A stretch of 64,000 bases of DNA from Rhodococcus sp. 1163 (GTDB taxonomy: Bacteria > Actinomycetota > Actinomycetes > Mycobacteriales > Mycobacteriaceae). Numbering within the stretch: the stretch's first letter is position 1; every line of letters begins with the position of its first letter. A program made the translations under genes and the position numbers. The stretch is taken from the NCBI RefSeq assembly GCF_002091985.1, contig NZ_MKKX01000017.1, forward strand, positions 124,001-188,000, in the 5' to 3' direction. The notes beneath the pieces were generated by a model. The model saw only the letters and a program-made list of their open reading frames with translations, was not told where the DNA came from and searched no databases. This document shows positions 1-11,371 of the stretch, in pieces.

Positions 1-147
1 TCGACCAACGCATCCTTTTCAGAGCGACCCCTTGTCCACCGACTACAGCCGTGCCCGACACCGAGTAGAAACGGTCCAACAGGGAGCATTCGGAGCGAGA
101 AGCTCAGCGGATTGGTCGAACATCAAGATGAGCAAAGTCCGATGGAA

Positions 148-585
148 TCAGGATTCGAGTGCAGCGTCCAGAGTGATGTCGACTCCGGTCAGCGCCTTGC
201 TCACCGGACAGGTTTCCTTCGCGGCCTGCGCAGCCTTCGCGAAACCGTCGGCGTCGAGACCGTCGACCTCGGCTCGGACGGTGAGCTTGATCCCAGTGAG
301 TTTGAAGCCTGGCGTATCCGGTCCGAGCGAGACCTCTGCGGTGACGTCGAGGCTCTGCGGAGTACCGCCCGCCTCGGCGATCACGGCCGAGAGCTGCATC
401 GCATAACAAGCCGAATGCGCTGCAGCGATGAGCTCCTCCGGACTCGTCGTGCCATCAGCGTTTTCAGCCGCGCGCTTGGGGAAGGACACGTCGAATGTCG
501 CAGCACCGGAACTGGTCAGCTCGACCTGACCCGAACCCTTCTCCAGTGTTCCGTTCCAGGCTGTGCGTGAAGTGCGTGTAGGCAT
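148..585 (-). CDS. OsmC/Ohr-family peroxidase
   Basis: A 145-residue OsmC-family protein. These are small thiol peroxidases that reduce organic hydroperoxides in the cytoplasm with a pair of cysteines. Both expected cysteines are visible, one in SACYAMQLSAV near residue 60 and one in ETCPVSKAL near residue 125. The length is normal for the family. It resembles the OsmC branch more than typical Ohr, so the physiological substrate (organic or fatty-acid peroxide) is not settled. It lies downstream of and in the same direction as an MFS transporter, 55 bp away. The 147 bases beyond its 3' end hold nothing I recognise. Confidence 0.85.
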   Translation of the reverse strand: MPTRTSRTAWNGTLEKGSGQVELTSSGAATFDVSFPKRAAENADGTTSPEELIAAAHSACYAMQLSAVIAEAGGTPQSLDVTAEVSLGPDTPGFKLTGIKLTVRAEVDGLDADGFAKAAQAAKETCPVSKALTGVDITLDAALES

Positions 586-640
586 CGCTTTTCGACTCCT
601 CGTTCGAATTCAGGCTCGGACGAGCCCGAAGAATCCCAGG

Positions 641-2257
641 CTAACCGGGTTCGTCGATCGGCGTTGCAGATCGACCCGCGTCGATCGAATGATATTGAGC
701 GAGAAGCTTTTTCTCCTCGTCGCGCCCCGGAAAAGCGAAGAAGACCAGTACGGCACCGACCAGGACCACGATTATCGCGGCGGCGTAGGACATTTGATCA
801 CCGTCGAGAAACGCTTGTTTGGCTGCGCCGATGATCTGATCGGCGTACTGCGGATAGCTGCTTGCCAAATCGGTTGCCGACGAGAACGACTTGGTGAGAA
901 TCGACTGGGTTTCCGCGCTGATATTGCTCGCCTCGGGCGAACTCGAAATCTGCGACGTCAACGATGCCGCGTACCCAGCAGTGAGCAGTGCACCCAACGT
1001 CGATTGCATGATCGCTCCGCCGAGATCGCGTTGGAGATCCGCTGTTCCCGACGCCATTCCGGCGCGATCGACCGGCACCGAGCCGGTCAAGGAACGCGAG
1101 GCAGGTGTGCCTGCGAGGCCAACGCCGATACCGAGCAACACGTAACTGATCGCCACTACTGCATAGGACACGTCTTCCTTCCATGTCAGCCAGGCCATCA
1201 CCAATCCGAGAACGATGAAGACGTAACCGAGCAGCAAAGTGAATCTCGACCCCCGATGCTCCACCAGCTTCGCCGACTGCGGCGCCACCAGCACCATCGC
1301 GACGGCCGCAGGTAGCGTCGACGCACCGGCGGCAAGTGTCGAGTAACCGAGCACGTTCTGCAGAAACTGCTGACCGACGAAGATGACACCCATCAGCGAA
1401 CCGAACACGATGATCCCAGCCAGGGCCGCAACCCAGAACGTCCTCCGACGAGCGATTTTCAGATCGAACAGCGGGAACGACGTGCGGTTCTGCCGGACGA
1501 GAAATACCGCCCCTGCTGCAAGAGCGATCGCACCCAGCCCGAGCGCGACGGTTCCCATCCCGTCGACCGGCGCGAAATTAATGCTCAGCACCAGCGCTGC
1601 AATGAACACAACCGACACGATTCCACCGAGATTGTCTACCGGATCGGTTGTTTCGTTCACATGCGCTGGCACGAACGCAGCTGCCAGAACCAGGGCGACC
1701 AACGCCAGCGGTGACGTCACCAGGAAGACCGATCCCCATTGAAACTTCTCCAGCAACGCCCCGGACAACAGTGGTCCGAGCGCGGACATGGCGCCGCCGA
1801 GAGCCGACCACAACGCAATTGCTTTCGTGCGCGAAGCCCCGGACCACAACGCAGTGATGAGTGCCAGGGTCGTCGGGTAGGCCAAGCCTGCGGACAGACC
1901 ACCGAGCAACCTCGCACCGAACAGAACTTCGAAATTGGGTGCGAAACCGGCAATGACACAGGCAGGTATCGACAACGCCATACCCAGAACCAACAACAGT
2001 TTGCGTCCGTAGCGGTCCCCGAGCGCACCGAGATAGAGGACCGAACCAGCGAGGCCGAGCGAATAGGCGACCGCGATCAGATTGAGCTGCGTCTGACTGG
2101 CGTCGAAGTCTCTACCGATTTCCGGCAGTGCGACGTTGGCGACCGCCAAATTCAGGTTTGCGACGGAAGCAACAAGGATGAGTACGAACAGAACCAAACC
2201 GGCTCGCGCGGGCGCAGTGTGCCTGTCGACTGTAGTCACGCACTCAGTAAAACCCAA
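641..2257 (-). CDS. MFS drug/proton antiporter (DHA2-like)
   Basis: A large hydrophobic protein of up to 538 residues with the length and hydrophobicity pattern of a 14-TM DHA2-type major facilitator exporter. The first helices are followed by the loop GALGDRYGRKLLLVLGMAL, a good match to MFS motif A (GxLxDRxGRK), and a second-half extension lies near residues 200-260. Such proteins export drugs or metabolites using the proton gradient. The first in-frame codon is TTG at 2257. A GTG at 2239 is an equally reasonable start, because neither has a clear Shine-Dalgarno sequence. The C-terminus is charged and cytoplasmic. The substrate cannot be predicted. Confidence 0.85.
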   Translation of the reverse strand: MGFTECVTTVDRHTAPARAGLVLFVLILVASVANLNLAVANVALPEIGRDFDASQTQLNLIAVAYSLGLAGSVLYLGALGDRYGRKLLLVLGMALSIPACVIAGFAPNFEVLFGARLLGGLSAGLAYPTTLALITALWSGASRTKAIALWSALGGAMSALGPLLSGALLEKFQWGSVFLVTSPLALVALVLAAAFVPAHVNETTDPVDNLGGIVSVVFIAALVLSINFAPVDGMGTVALGLGAIALAAGAVFLVRQNRTSFPLFDLKIARRRTFWVAALAGIIVFGSLMGVIFVGQQFLQNVLGYSTLAAGASTLPAAVAMVLVAPQSAKLVEHRGSRFTLLLGYVFIVLGLVMAWLTWKEDVSYAVVAISYVLLGIGVGLAGTPASRSLTGSVPVDRAGMASGTADLQRDLGGAIMQSTLGALLTAGYAASLTSQISSSPEASNISAETQSILTKSFSSATDLASSYPQYADQIIGAAKQAFLDGDQMSYAAAIIVVLVGAVLVFFAFPGRDEEKKLLAQYHSIDAGRSATPIDEPG

Positions 2258-2286
2258 CGTTGCGTTCTCCGCCTCACCTATTGAGT

Positions 2287-2454
2287 GCGAATCCGACGGT
2301 TCCGCCGCCGCTTGAATGTGACATCGAAGCCATCAGATCGTATGAGTGGACCATTGAAGCGGTGGGGCGGGCGAATCCGACGGTTCCGCCGCCGCTTGAA
2401 TGTGACATCGAAGCCATCAGATCGTATGAGTGGACCATTGAAGCGGTAGGGCGG
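2287..2454. repeat. 84-bp direct tandem duplication
   Basis: Two head-to-tail copies (2287-2370 and 2371-2454) differ at one base: GGTGGGG in the first copy and GGTAGGG in the second. The unit length is a multiple of three. On the minus strand each copy is an open 28-codon unit starting with ATG (MVHSYDLMASMSHSSGGG...). No Shine-Dalgarno is visible and I recognise no protein family, so coding is doubtful. The duplication lies in the 343-bp gap between the MFS gene start and the clpC stop. Confidence 0.9.
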
Positions 2455-2496
2455 GCGGGGAAGTGGGGCGGGCGGGGAAGCGGCGGGGCGGGCGGG
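2449..2496 (+). other. G-rich tract with G-quadruplex potential
   Basis: The plus strand carries nine runs of three or four G separated by 1-6 bases, immediately after the second 84-bp repeat copy. The pattern G3+N1-7, repeated at least four times, satisfies the usual intramolecular G-quadruplex rule. Its position upstream of the MFS gene, with the C-rich strand read in the MFS direction, allows a role in transcription or simply slippage during replication. Formation in vivo is inferred, not shown. Confidence 0.6.
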
Positions 2497-2523
2497 CGAA
2501 CCACCCAGCCCACAGACGACAAA

Positions 2524-2555
2524 GCAGGCCGCACCCCTTTCGGAGTACGGCCCGC
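2524..2555 (-). terminator. Terminator hairpin after clpC
   Basis: The arms GGCCGCACCCC (2527-2537) and GGAGTACGGCC (2542-2552) pair over 11 bp, with two G-U pairs in the RNA and a four-base loop. Read in the clpC direction the loop is GAAA. Two further base pairs extend the base of the stem. It begins 46 bp after the clpC stop. No long U tract follows, as is usual in high-GC actinobacteria. Confidence 0.65.
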
Positions 2556-2600
2556 TGAGTCGAAAATACTGGGCCGAAACTACTGGGCTGAAACTACCGA

Positions 2601-5141
<2,541 letters not shown>

Positions 5142-5413
5142 CGCTCTCCCTCACTTCTCGGTGGGTGGTAGCACTCCGCCCACCAGGTCTTCTAGCACCA
5201 CGGTATTTGGTAAATCGGGTTCGCCGGCATTTGAAGGGTAAGTCTCACGTAGATGCCGAAAGGTATCCACGCCTCCAGCCTTACTCTAGTTGGCCGAAGG
5301 TTCACTTGCCGACCCTCGACCCCCTCTACAGGTCATCTCTGATCTGTAGCGACGGACCTATGTGCCTGCTTACTGTTCATAACGCACCGTCGGGGCAATT
5401 CGTTTCCCCTCTA

Positions 5414-5434
5414 GTGTCCGCTGTTGGCGAACAA
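5414..5434 (-). promoter_or_regulatory. Probable ClgR operator upstream of clpC
   Basis: The minus strand contains CGCCAACAGCG (5419-5429). This fits the core CGCYNANRGCG of the ClgR consensus described for Corynebacterium, as I recall it. The left flank TGTT also fits and the right flank is imperfect. It lies in the 310-bp gap between lysS and clpC, upstream of clpC. The rest of that gap contains no ORF with a recognisable family and no obvious terminator. Confidence 0.6.
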
Positions 5435-5451
5435 TAAACTTTGCTCGCAAG

Positions 5452-6972
5452 TCAGCCCTGAGACGGCTTCACGATCGGAAACAGAATCGTCTCTCGTATT
5501 CCTAGTCCTGTCAGCGCCATCAGGAGCCTGTCGATTCCCATACCTGTGCCTGTGGTCGGAGGCATGCCCTGCTCCATCGCGGCCAGGAAGTCCTCGTCGA
5601 GAACCATGGCCTCGTCGTCTCCGGCCGCAGCCTGACGTGCTTGATCTTCGAAACGCTCCCGCTGGATGACCGGGTCGACCAGTTCGGAGTAACCCGTCGC
5701 GAGTTCGAACCCGCGGATGTAGAGATCCCACTTCTCGGTGACGCCCGGCTTGCTGCGGTGCTGACGAGTCAGCGGAGACGTCTCGACGGGGAAGTCACGA
5801 ACGAAGGTCGGCGCGAACAAATCGTTACCGATCTGGTTCTCCCACAACTCCTCGACGAGCTTGCCGTGACCGTAGATCGACTTGCCGTCCTTGCGCGGCA
5901 CGTCGACACCGATCTTCTCGGCGAGGGCCAAGAGTTCTTCGACCGTGGTATCGGGCGTCACGACGATGCCGAGCGCCTCCGACAGGGACGGGTACATCTC
6001 GAGTGTCGTCCACTCACCGCTCATGTCGTAGGTCGTGCCGTCGGGCAGCAGGATCACCTGAGTTCCGAGCGCGGCCTCGGCAACCTCTTGAATGAGCTCA
6101 CGGGTCATCTTCGCCGAGTCGTCGTACGTTCCGTACGCCTCGTAGGTTTCGAGCATCGCGAATTCGGGAGAGTGCGAGGAGTCGGAACCTTCGTTACGGA
6201 AGTTGCGGTTGATCTCGAAAACCTTCTCGATGCCGCCCACGACGCAACGCTTGAGAAACAGTTCGGGTGCGATCCGGAGAAAAAGGTCGGTATCGAGTGC
6301 ATTGGAATGAGTGACGAACGGGCGGGCGGCAGCGCCACCATGCAAGGTCTGCAGCATCGGGGTCTCGACTTCGAGGAAGCCCCGTCGCTCCAGGGCATTG
6401 CGCAGTTCGCGTACGACCGCGATGCGCTTGCGAGCGACCGCGCGTGCTTCCGGGCGGGTGATCAAGTCCAGGTATCGCTGCCGAATACGCGTCTCTTCGT
6501 TCAGTTCCTTGTGCGCCACCGGGAGCGGTCGCAGAGCCTTCGACGCGATCTCCCACGAATCGGCCATCACGCTGAGCTCGCCGCGACGCGAGCTGATGAC
6601 CTCGCCGTGTACGAAGACGAAGTCACCGAGATCGACGTCCGACTTCCAGGCCGCCAAGGCGTCCTCACCGACACCCGCAAGGCTGATCATTGCCTGGAGT
6701 TGAGTTCCGTCGCCTTCCTGGAGAGTGGCGAAACACAACTTGCCGGTGTTGCGGACGAAAATCACGCGACCGGCGACTCCGACGAGCACGCCCGTCTTCG
6801 CATCGGCTTCGAGGTTGGAGTACCGGTCACGAATCTCGAGCAACGTGTGCGTCCGCGCTACGGACACCGGGTACGCCTCACGTCCCTGTTCGAGCAACCG
6901 GTCCCGCTTGGCGCGACGGATCCGAATCTGTTCCGGAGTGTCGTCGGCGGTGGAGGAAGCTGAATCAGTCAC
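5452..6972 (-). CDS. lysS: Lysyl-tRNA synthetase, class II
   Basis: A class II lysyl-tRNA synthetase of 506 residues that charges tRNA-Lys in the cytoplasm. An N-terminal OB-fold anticodon-binding domain (about residues 60-165) precedes the catalytic core. Motif 1 is in [10 protein letters not shown]. Motif 2 is [20 protein letters not shown] near residues 260-280. Motif 3 is [13 protein letters not shown] close to the C-terminus. The length is typical and all motifs are intact. The genomic position next to clpC is conserved in mycobacteria, but lsr2 is absent between them here. Confidence 0.98.
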   Translation of the reverse strand: MTDSASSTADDTPEQIRIRRAKRDRLLEQGREAYPVSVARTHTLLEIRDRYSNLEADAKTGVLVGVAGRVIFVRNTGKLCFATLQEGDGTQLQAMISLAGVGEDALAAWKSDVDLGDFVFVHGEVISSRRGELSVMADSWEIASKALRPLPVAHKELNEETRIRQRYLDLITRPEARAVARKRIAVVRELRNALERRGFLEVETPMLQTLHGGAAARPFVTHSNALDTDLFLRIAPELFLKRCVVGGIEKVFEINRNFRNEGSDSSHSPEFAMLETYEAYGTYDDSAKMTRELIQEVAEAALGTQVILLPDGTTYDMSGEWTTLEMYPSLSEALGIVVTPDTTVEELLALAEKIGVDVPRKDGKSIYGHGKLVEELWENQIGNDLFAPTFVRDFPVETSPLTRQHRSKPGVTEKWDLYIRGFELATGYSELVDPVIQRERFEDQARQAAAGDDEAMVLDEDFLAAMEQGMPPTTGTGMGIDRLLMALTGLGIRETILFPIVKPSQG

Positions 6973-7011
6973 AGACGCACACTTTATCTGTCGAACCCCT
7001 CAACAGGAGAA

Positions 7012-7434
7012 TCAGTGCGCACTGACGGCCTTGGCCTCACGGACGGTGTGCTTGGCCTTGGTCAGCACGCCGAGCAGCCCGGCCGACTTCAGTGCCTGGT
7101 ACCCGCCGACGAGGTCGGTGGCCTTCGTGAGCCCCAAATCCTGCAGCGACGCCGCGGCGAGGCTGGAGGTGTAGCCCTCGGAGCAGATGACGATCCACTC
7201 GACGTCGTGATCGACTGCGACAGCGAGCCGGGCATCACTCGTTGGATCCAGGCGCCACTCCAGCACGTTGCGCTCGATGGCAAGCGCGCCGGGCAGCGTG
7301 CCCTCGACGGCCCGTTGCGCCTGAGGCCGAATGTCGACGACGACGGCACCACGGGCAATCGCGTCGCGCAGCTCGAAGACGGTGGTGCGCTCGATGCGGC
7401 TGCGCGCCTGATCCAACATTTCGACGATCGTCAT
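7012..7434 (-). CDS. Rhodanese-like sulfurtransferase
   Basis: A single-domain rhodanese of 140 residues starting at MTIVEMLDQ. The open frame extends upstream, but this ATG overlaps the cysteine dioxygenase stop by ATGA, which decides the start. The active-site loop is CSEGYTS, with the catalytic cysteine expected to carry a persulfide, and VVDIRPQAQR is the usual early motif. Rhodaneses move sulfane sulfur between thiols. The pairing with cysteine dioxygenase recurs in actinobacteria and suggests joint handling of excess cysteine sulfur. The two genes sit as an insert between lysS and coaX. Confidence 0.88.
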   Translation of the reverse strand: MTIVEMLDQARSRIERTTVFELRDAIARGAVVVDIRPQAQRAVEGTLPGALAIERNVLEWRLDPTSDARLAVAVDHDVEWIVICSEGYTSSLAAASLQDLGLTKATDLVGGYQALKSAGLLGVLTKAKHTVREAKAVSAH

Positions 7435-8012
7435 TTCGATGCACCTTCGGGTTCGTCGGTCAGCTCGGTACGGGTTCTTCGGAGCGAGGACTGCTCGGTG
7501 ACTTCGTAGTAGGACATTGCTGTCAGCGGTGGCGAGTACGCGTGAACGCTGAGCGTGGGGCCGGGCGCGGTGGTGTCCGGTGCATGCATGACGTCGTGGA
7601 CCCACCCGAGCGGGAACGACGCTTGATCCCCGGCATCGAGGCGCCGGCTCTTCAGTTCATTTCCAGCCCAACGAGATTCGACGAGGGAGCCACTGAGGAC
7701 GGTCAATGCGCCGATCGAGCCCGCATGATCGTGAAGCTCGGTGGACCTGTCCGGTACCCAGCTGATGAGCCAGACGTCCAGGTCGTCGTCGGCGTGCAAA
7801 CGACTCGCCCAGCGTTCTTCGGTCGGCCAGAGGCCGCTCTCGGGCAGGATGTCGTCGAATCGGCCGTCCAGCACGTCCGAAGCGCCCTGATCGGTGATAC
7901 GCAGTAGGTCATGCGGCCTGAGCCGGGTAGGTAGAGAAAGCTGAGGCGCGGAACGGGCGCGGCTGAAAACAGAGCGCACCGGTGGGGAAATGAAGACAGG
8001 TGTGGAAAGCAC
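7431..8012 (-). CDS. Cysteine dioxygenase
   Basis: A cupin-fold protein of 193 residues resembling bacterial cysteine dioxygenase, which oxidises L-cysteine to cysteine sulfinate with a mononuclear iron. The first two iron ligands lie in ELHDHAGS, the third is a later histidine, and the tail HAYSPPLTAMSYYE is typical of the family. The GTG start at 8012 follows GGAG by 8 bases. A cysteine-codon leader ORF and a hairpin lie immediately upstream, so expression is probably tuned by cysteine supply. The downstream rhodanese overlaps by four bases, indicating one operon. Confidence 0.9.
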   Translation of the reverse strand: MLSTPVFISPPVRSVFSRARSAPQLSLPTRLRPHDLLRITDQGASDVLDGRFDDILPESGLWPTEERWASRLHADDDLDVWLISWVPDRSTELHDHAGSIGALTVLSGSLVESRWAGNELKSRRLDAGDQASFPLGWVHDVMHAPDTTAPGPTLSVHAYSPPLTAMSYYEVTEQSSLRRTRTELTDEPEGASK

Positions 8013-8040
8013 GGGGAGTACTCCAGAGTCGATGTTTGAA

Positions 8041-8060
8041 CGAGGCAGCGATCAGCCTCG
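8041..8060 (-). promoter_or_regulatory. Hairpin overlapping the end of the cysteine leader ORF
   Basis: A perfect 6-bp inverted repeat, CGAGGC / GCCTCG, has an 8-base loop that contains the stop codon of the cysteine leader ORF. A ribosome stalled at the TGT TGT codons would cover the 5' arm, whereas normal termination would sit on the loop. This is the expected geometry for an attenuator or a ribosome-binding-site switch in front of cysteine dioxygenase. Confidence 0.5.
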
Positions 8061-8090
8061 ACAACACTCCTGGGGTCCCATGCACGTCAT
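8052..8090 (-). CDS. Cysteine-rich leader peptide of cysteine dioxygenase
   Basis: A 12-codon ORF, MTCMGPQECCRG, ends 39 bp before the dioxygenase start. It contains three cysteine codons, two of them adjacent (TGT TGT). An in-frame GTG lies just before the first ATG, and an AT-rich TAACAAT about 12 bases upstream could be a -10 element for a leaderless transcript. Poly-cysteine leader ORFs are known to act as cysteine-responsive attenuators in mycobacteria. The same role here is inferred from sequence and position. Confidence 0.6.
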   Translation of the reverse strand: MTCMGPQECCRG

Positions 8091-8126
8091 CACGAGAAAG
8101 ATTGTTACACACGCCACCCGCAAGCG

Positions 8127-8927
8127 CTAGCGCATCCGTCGTTTCGCGAGATTGCGCTCGTAGACCAGTCGCAGGCCCTCTAGCGTCAGGTCGGGCTCGT
8201 GATGCTCGATTGCACTGCTCTCCCCCATGATCAGCGGGGCACTGGCGCCGGTACCGATCACGGCCACGTCCGCACCGGAGAAGTCGGCGAGTTCACGACG
8301 GATGCGGGCGATCAATCCGTCGACCAACCCGGCGAACCCGAACACGGCACCGGACTGCATGCATTCGACGGTATTCTTCCCGACCACCGAGCGGGGCCGT
8401 ACCAATTCGATCTCCCGTAATGCTGCTGATCTGGAAGACATTGCTGCAGTGGAGATCTCCAACCCGGGCGCAATGGCACCGCCGAGGAATTCGCCTTTGG
8501 CAGAGACGACGTCGACACAGGTCGTGGTGCCGAAGTCGACCACGATGCAGGCACTACCGTACAAATCATGCGCAGCAAGGGTATTGACGATCCGATCGGC
8601 GCCGACCTCCTTGGGATTGTCGACCAACAGCGGAACACCCGTTCGCACACCAGGTTCGACGACGACGTGCGGAATGTGCTCCCAGTAACGGGTCAACATC
8701 GTCCGGATTTCCCGCAGCACCGAGGGGACGGTCGACAGGGCGCTCACGCCGGTGATCTGATCGACGTCGTCGCCGAGAAGGCCGCGAAGCATCAATGCCA
8801 GCTCGTCCGCCGTTATTCGCGAATCCGTACGCATCCGCCAATCACGCAACAACTTTGCGTGATCACCATTGCCGCTGAACAGGCCGAGCGTCATCGATGT
8901 GTTGCGAATGTCGATCGCAAGCAGCAT
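8127..8927 (-). CDS. coaX: Type III pantothenate kinase
   Basis: A 266-residue type III pantothenate kinase, which phosphorylates pantothenate in the first step of coenzyme A synthesis. The N-terminal phosphate loop [12 protein letters not shown], the central [16 protein letters not shown] and [12 protein letters not shown], and the late GTGASAP segment are the family's conserved blocks. It is the last gene of a pan block: panC, panD and coaX follow one another with gaps of 11 and 2 bases. The position matches mycobacterial chromosomes, where coaX is present although CoaA usually provides the main activity. Confidence 0.95.
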   Translation of the reverse strand: MLLAIDIRNTSMTLGLFSGNGDHAKLLRDWRMRTDSRITADELALMLRGLLGDDVDQITGVSALSTVPSVLREIRTMLTRYWEHIPHVVVEPGVRTGVPLLVDNPKEVGADRIVNTLAAHDLYGSACIVVDFGTTTCVDVVSAKGEFLGGAIAPGLEISTAAMSSRSAALREIELVRPRSVVGKNTVECMQSGAVFGFAGLVDGLIARIRRELADFSGADVAVIGTGASAPLIMGESSAIEHHEPDLTLEGLRLVYERNLAKRRMR

Positions 8928-8929
8928 CT

Positions 8930-9361
8930 TTACACCAGAACGGAATCGGCACGAAGCGTGCGAGGTGTGATCAGGCCCGAGCCCTCGGGTGCATATGCGG
9001 GGTCACTACCGAGTTCGACGGGCTTGTTCTTGTCGTCGACGAACACCACTCGGGGTGCGTAATCCTTGCATTCCTGCTCGTTCATCACGCCGTAGGCAAT
9101 GAGAATGACCAGATCACCAGGATCGACCAGATGTGCTGCGGCACCGTTTATACCGATCACCCCGCTGCCACGCTCGCCGGTGATTACATAAGTTTCCAAC
9201 CGTGCGCCGTTGTTTATGTCGACGATGGTCACCTGCTCACCTTCGAGGAGATCGGCCGCCTCCATCAGGTCCTTATCGACGGTCACCGAACCTACGTAGT
9301 GCAGGTCCGCATGGGTTACGGTCGCGCGATGAATCTTGGACTTCATCATTGTGCGAAACAT
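8930..9361 (-). CDS. panD: Aspartate 1-decarboxylase precursor
   Basis: A 143-residue pyruvoyl-dependent aspartate decarboxylase, which makes beta-alanine for pantothenate. The self-cleavage site lies in HYVGSVTVD, where the Gly-Ser bond breaks to create the pyruvoyl group on the new N-terminus. The core barrel segments [11 protein letters not shown] and [16 protein letters not shown] are intact. It sits 11 bases after panC and 2 bases before coaX, so the three are almost certainly co-transcribed. Confidence 0.97.
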   Translation of the reverse strand: MFRTMMKSKIHRATVTHADLHYVGSVTVDKDLMEAADLLEGEQVTIVDINNGARLETYVITGERGSGVIGINGAAAHLVDPGDLVILIAYGVMNEQECKDYAPRVVFVDDKNKPVELGSDPAYAPEGSGLITPRTLRADSVLV

Positions 9362-9372
9362 GTTCTATCCCT

Positions 9373-10275
9373 TCAATTCTTCGGGTCGTCGGGGTATTCG
9401 AGAAAGCCGGTCCCGACAGCGACACCGACGTTGTCGATGAGTCGGGTGGTGCCGAGCGTCGCGGCCACGAGAAGTCGACCGTCGCCACGCTCGGGAGCAG
9501 GTCCGAGATCGACACCTCGAAGTTCGAGATAGTCGACCTTCACCTCGGGCACCGCCGCGAGCACTTCGCCTGCCGTAGCCAGAATCACTTCGGCTCCGCC
9601 GGCCGCGGCGTGGGCCCCGGCTACCAGCGCCGCCGACAAAGCCATCGCCGCCGTACGCTGGGCGTCGTCGAGATAGCGATTGCGAGAAGACAACGCGAGA
9701 CCATCCTGCTCGCGCACGGTGGGGACACCGAAGATCTTCACGTCGAAGTTCAGATCTCGCACCAGCTGTCGGATCAACGTCAGCTGCTGGTAATCCTTCT
9801 CACCGAAGAACGCTGCATGCGGGGAGGTGATCTGCAACAACTTGGTCACCACTGTGAGCATCCCGGCAAAGTGCGTCGGCCGGCTAGCACCCTCCATCTC
9901 GCTGCCGAGCGGACCGGGGAGCACGGTCGTACGTGGCCCGGCCTGGTACAAATCCGACACCGAAGGAGCGAAGACGATCTCGACTCCCTCACTTGCCAGC
10001 AACTCCACGTCCGCGTCGAGGGTGCGTGGATAGGCGTCGAGGTCTTCCCCTTCGCCGAACTGCAGGGGGTTCACGAAGATCGACACGAACACCACGGCCC
10101 CGGTGCGCTTCGCCTGCCGAACCAAATGGATGTGCCCGGCGTGCAGCGCACCCATAGTCGGCACCAGCGCTATCTGCCTGCCGACGCCGCGCAGTGCCTT
10201 CGACACCGCGGAGACGACAGTCGGATCGTGATGAACTGTCAACTCCCCCGCCTTGTAGCTACCTGCCAGGGTCAT
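9373..10275 (-). CDS. panC: Pantothenate synthetase
   Basis: A 300-residue ATP-dependent ligase joining pantoate and beta-alanine to give pantothenate. Visible signatures are [15 protein letters not shown] (adenylate-binding HxGH loop), [15 protein letters not shown] in mid-protein and LSSRNRYLD. The start ATG overlaps the preceding DUF2520 gene by ATGA. The next gene, panD, supplies its beta-alanine. Length and motifs are normal. Confidence 0.97.
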   Translation of the reverse strand: MTLAGSYKAGELTVHHDPTVVSAVSKALRGVGRQIALVPTMGALHAGHIHLVRQAKRTGAVVFVSIFVNPLQFGEGEDLDAYPRTLDADVELLASEGVEIVFAPSVSDLYQAGPRTTVLPGPLGSEMEGASRPTHFAGMLTVVTKLLQITSPHAAFFGEKDYQQLTLIRQLVRDLNFDVKIFGVPTVREQDGLALSSRNRYLDDAQRTAAMALSAALVAGAHAAAGGAEVILATAGEVLAAVPEVKVDYLELRGVDLGPAPERGDGRLLVAATLGTTRLIDNVGVAVGTGFLEYPDDPKN

Positions 10276-11216
10276 AACTCGCCTTCCAGAATCTCGATGA
10301 GTTCGGGTTTCGATCCGATGCGTTGGGCGGATCTGAGCGAGAGCGCTCGGTATCCCGCCGCGATCGCAGGATCGACGTCGCTGAGCACGTCCAGATGCTT
10401 CTGCACGGCGGCGACGTCGCCGCGCGCCACCGGCCCGGTAAGAGCGCTCTGACCGTGCCGCAATGCGTTGTCCAACGCTGCTCGCACGAGCGGACCGAGA
10501 ACTCGCTGTGCTGCTTCGGGTTCGGAATCGATCCCAGGAAAACCTGGGCCGTCGAGTGCGACTCGCAATGCGTCGACGGCGTCGGCAACCAGCGTGACGA
10601 GGTGATTGGACCCGTGAGCCAACGCTGCGTGATAGAGCGCGCGATTGTCTTCGGCGACATGAACCGGTTCACCACCGAGTTCGAGAACCAAGGCTTGCGC
10701 GACGGCATAACCGATCTCGTCCGCTGCGGTGATTCCGAAGCACGCAGCGGCCAGCCGATCGGTGTCCTCGGGCCCGCCGGTGAACGTCATGGCCGGGTGA
10801 ATAGCCAACGGGATAGCACCTTGTGCGGCCAACGGGGCGAGGATGCCGATGCCGTTCGCGCCGGAGGTGTGCACGACGAGCTTTCCCCGGGCAACGACAC
10901 CGGTTGCCGCCAACCCTGCGGCGATGGATGCCAACTCGTTGTCCGGAACTGCGAGGATCAGCAACTCGGCACGCCTGGCAACCTCGTCGACAGGCAAGAT
11001 CTGCGAATCCGGCAGGCGCGTGCGTACGCGCTCCTTGGACTCTTCCGACACTGCAGCACAACCGAACACGACATGCCCGACGCGCTCGAGAGCCTCGCCG
11101 AGTGCGGTACCGACCCGTCCTGCGGAGACGATACCTACGCTCAAACGCGCAGGTGCCGGGTCGGCAGAGCTTGGGGGTATTCCGCGGGCACCACTCCTGA
11201 ACTCAGGTGAGGTCAC
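10272..11216 (-). CDS. Rossmann-like/DUF2520 oxidoreductase
   Basis: A 314-residue protein with an N-terminal NAD(P)-binding Rossmann domain ([19 protein letters not shown], about residues 25-45; later [11 protein letters not shown]) and a helical C-terminal DUF2520 domain. It is the first gene of the pan operon and overlaps panC by ATGA. The family resembles ketopantoate reductases in architecture, and the context suggests it may reduce ketopantoate. That is inference; the enzyme activity is not visible in sequence alone. The equivalent gene in mycobacteria occupies the same place. Confidence 0.85.
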   Translation of the reverse strand: MTSPEFRSGARGIPPSSADPAPARLSVGIVSAGRVGTALGEALERVGHVVFGCAAVSEESKERVRTRLPDSQILPVDEVARRAELLILAVPDNELASIAAGLAATGVVARGKLVVHTSGANGIGILAPLAAQGAIPLAIHPAMTFTGGPEDTDRLAAACFGITAADEIGYAVAQALVLELGGEPVHVAEDNRALYHAALAHGSNHLVTLVADAVDALRVALDGPGFPGIDSEPEAAQRVLGPLVRAALDNALRHGQSALTGPVARGDVAAVQKHLDVLSDVDPAIAAGYRALSLRSAQRIGSKPELIEILEGEL

Positions 11217-11371
11217 CGAAACTTCCTCTCGTTCGTTCCAGTCCCGCTCGGCGGGTACCAGACGTCCTGAACGAAGGATAGCGGCACCGGGATACCTCGG
11301 GCCACGGCCTGAGCAGTGATCTATTTCACCCTTCGGTGCCGCGCCCGGCGTTCGGACGAGATGTCAGCAGG

